Below are positions 4,992-5,035 of a stretch of DNA of 5,035 nt, one piece after another. Numbering within the stretch: position 1 is the stretch's first letter; every line of letters begins with the position of its first letter. Source of the DNA: Chloroflexota bacterium (GTDB lineage Bacteria > Chloroflexota > Limnocylindria > Limnocylindrales > CSP1-4); NCBI GenBank assembly GCA_003158495.1, contig PMJT01000113.1, positions 358 to 5,392 on the forward strand, given 5' to 3'. The position numbers and the translations under genes were made by a program. The notes under the pieces are model-generated. The model saw only the letters and a program-made list of their open reading frames with translations, made no database searches and was not told the origin of the DNA.

Positions 4992-5035
4992 ACGACCGGG
5001 GTCGACACAACCTGTGCGTCACGCTCGACGCGCCG

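Larger units (their letters stand above)
4791..5035. other. Upstream region of the EAL gene, no gene seen
   Basis: No supported reading frame occurs here. It should hold the promoter of the EAL gene on the - strand, but no clear -35/-10 pair is visible. It is rich in short inverted repeats: GTCTGC/GCAGAC (4913-4918 with 4938-4943), GCCTG/CAGGC (4956-4970), GGCGA/TCGCC (4977-4991), and a block of two direct repeats flanking a palindrome (4854-4889). The window ends before any gene further to the right. Confidence 0.5.

Noticed and set aside
4913..5020. Possible cyclic-di-GMP (GEMM) riboswitch before the EAL gene
   Set aside because: The - strand has GACGCACAGG (5020-5011) and later GCAAAG, which recall GEMM motifs, but the spacing is far too long and the conserved stems and tetraloop are missing.

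Overview
This is a GC-rich window of about 5 kb from a free-living, probably soil or water bacterium. The high GC, the GTG/TTG start options and the style of the PAS/GAF/EAL protein and its response regulator suggest Actinomycetota or Chloroflexota. That placement is an impression from the sequence, not a measured result.

Layout from left to right: (1) bases 1-777 hold the C-terminal part of an IS110-family transposase on the + strand, cut by the window edge; the right end of the element lies shortly after its stop codon. (2) Four genes follow, all on the - strand and so transcribed right to left. In transcription order they are a PAS-GAF-EAL protein (4790-3045, cyclic-di-GMP phosphodiesterase type), an OmpR/PhoB-type response regulator (2890-2108), a stand-alone HIRAN-domain protein (1822-1256) and a small unrecognised protein (1047-823) whose 3' end abuts the IS110 element. 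The gaps between them (154, 285 and 208 bases) are too long for a tight operon. Most of the genes have their own plausible Shine-Dalgarno sequence and a candidate regulatory structure upstream, so separate or partly separate transcription units are likely.

How the genes may work together: the PAS-GAF-EAL protein looks like a soluble sensor that breaks down cyclic-di-GMP in response to small-molecule or redox signals. The neighbouring response regulator has no sensor kinase in the window, and its receiver lacks the conserved lysine (valine instead), so it may not follow normal phosphorylation switching. A regulatory link between these two genes is inferred only from co-orientation and proximity. 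The HIRAN protein carries a domain known from DNA-repair helicases but has no helicase attached; its job is unknown.

The most notable non-coding structures are a long near-perfect hairpin (1839-1894) directly before the HIRAN ribosome binding site, a second hairpin (1057-1086) abutting the ribosome binding site of the small gene, a 6+6 inverted repeat before the response regulator (2915-2935), and a symmetric repeat-palindrome-repeat block (4854-4889) before the EAL gene. I found no tRNA, rRNA, CRISPR array or convincing intrinsic terminator, and no clear evidence of a wholly new system.
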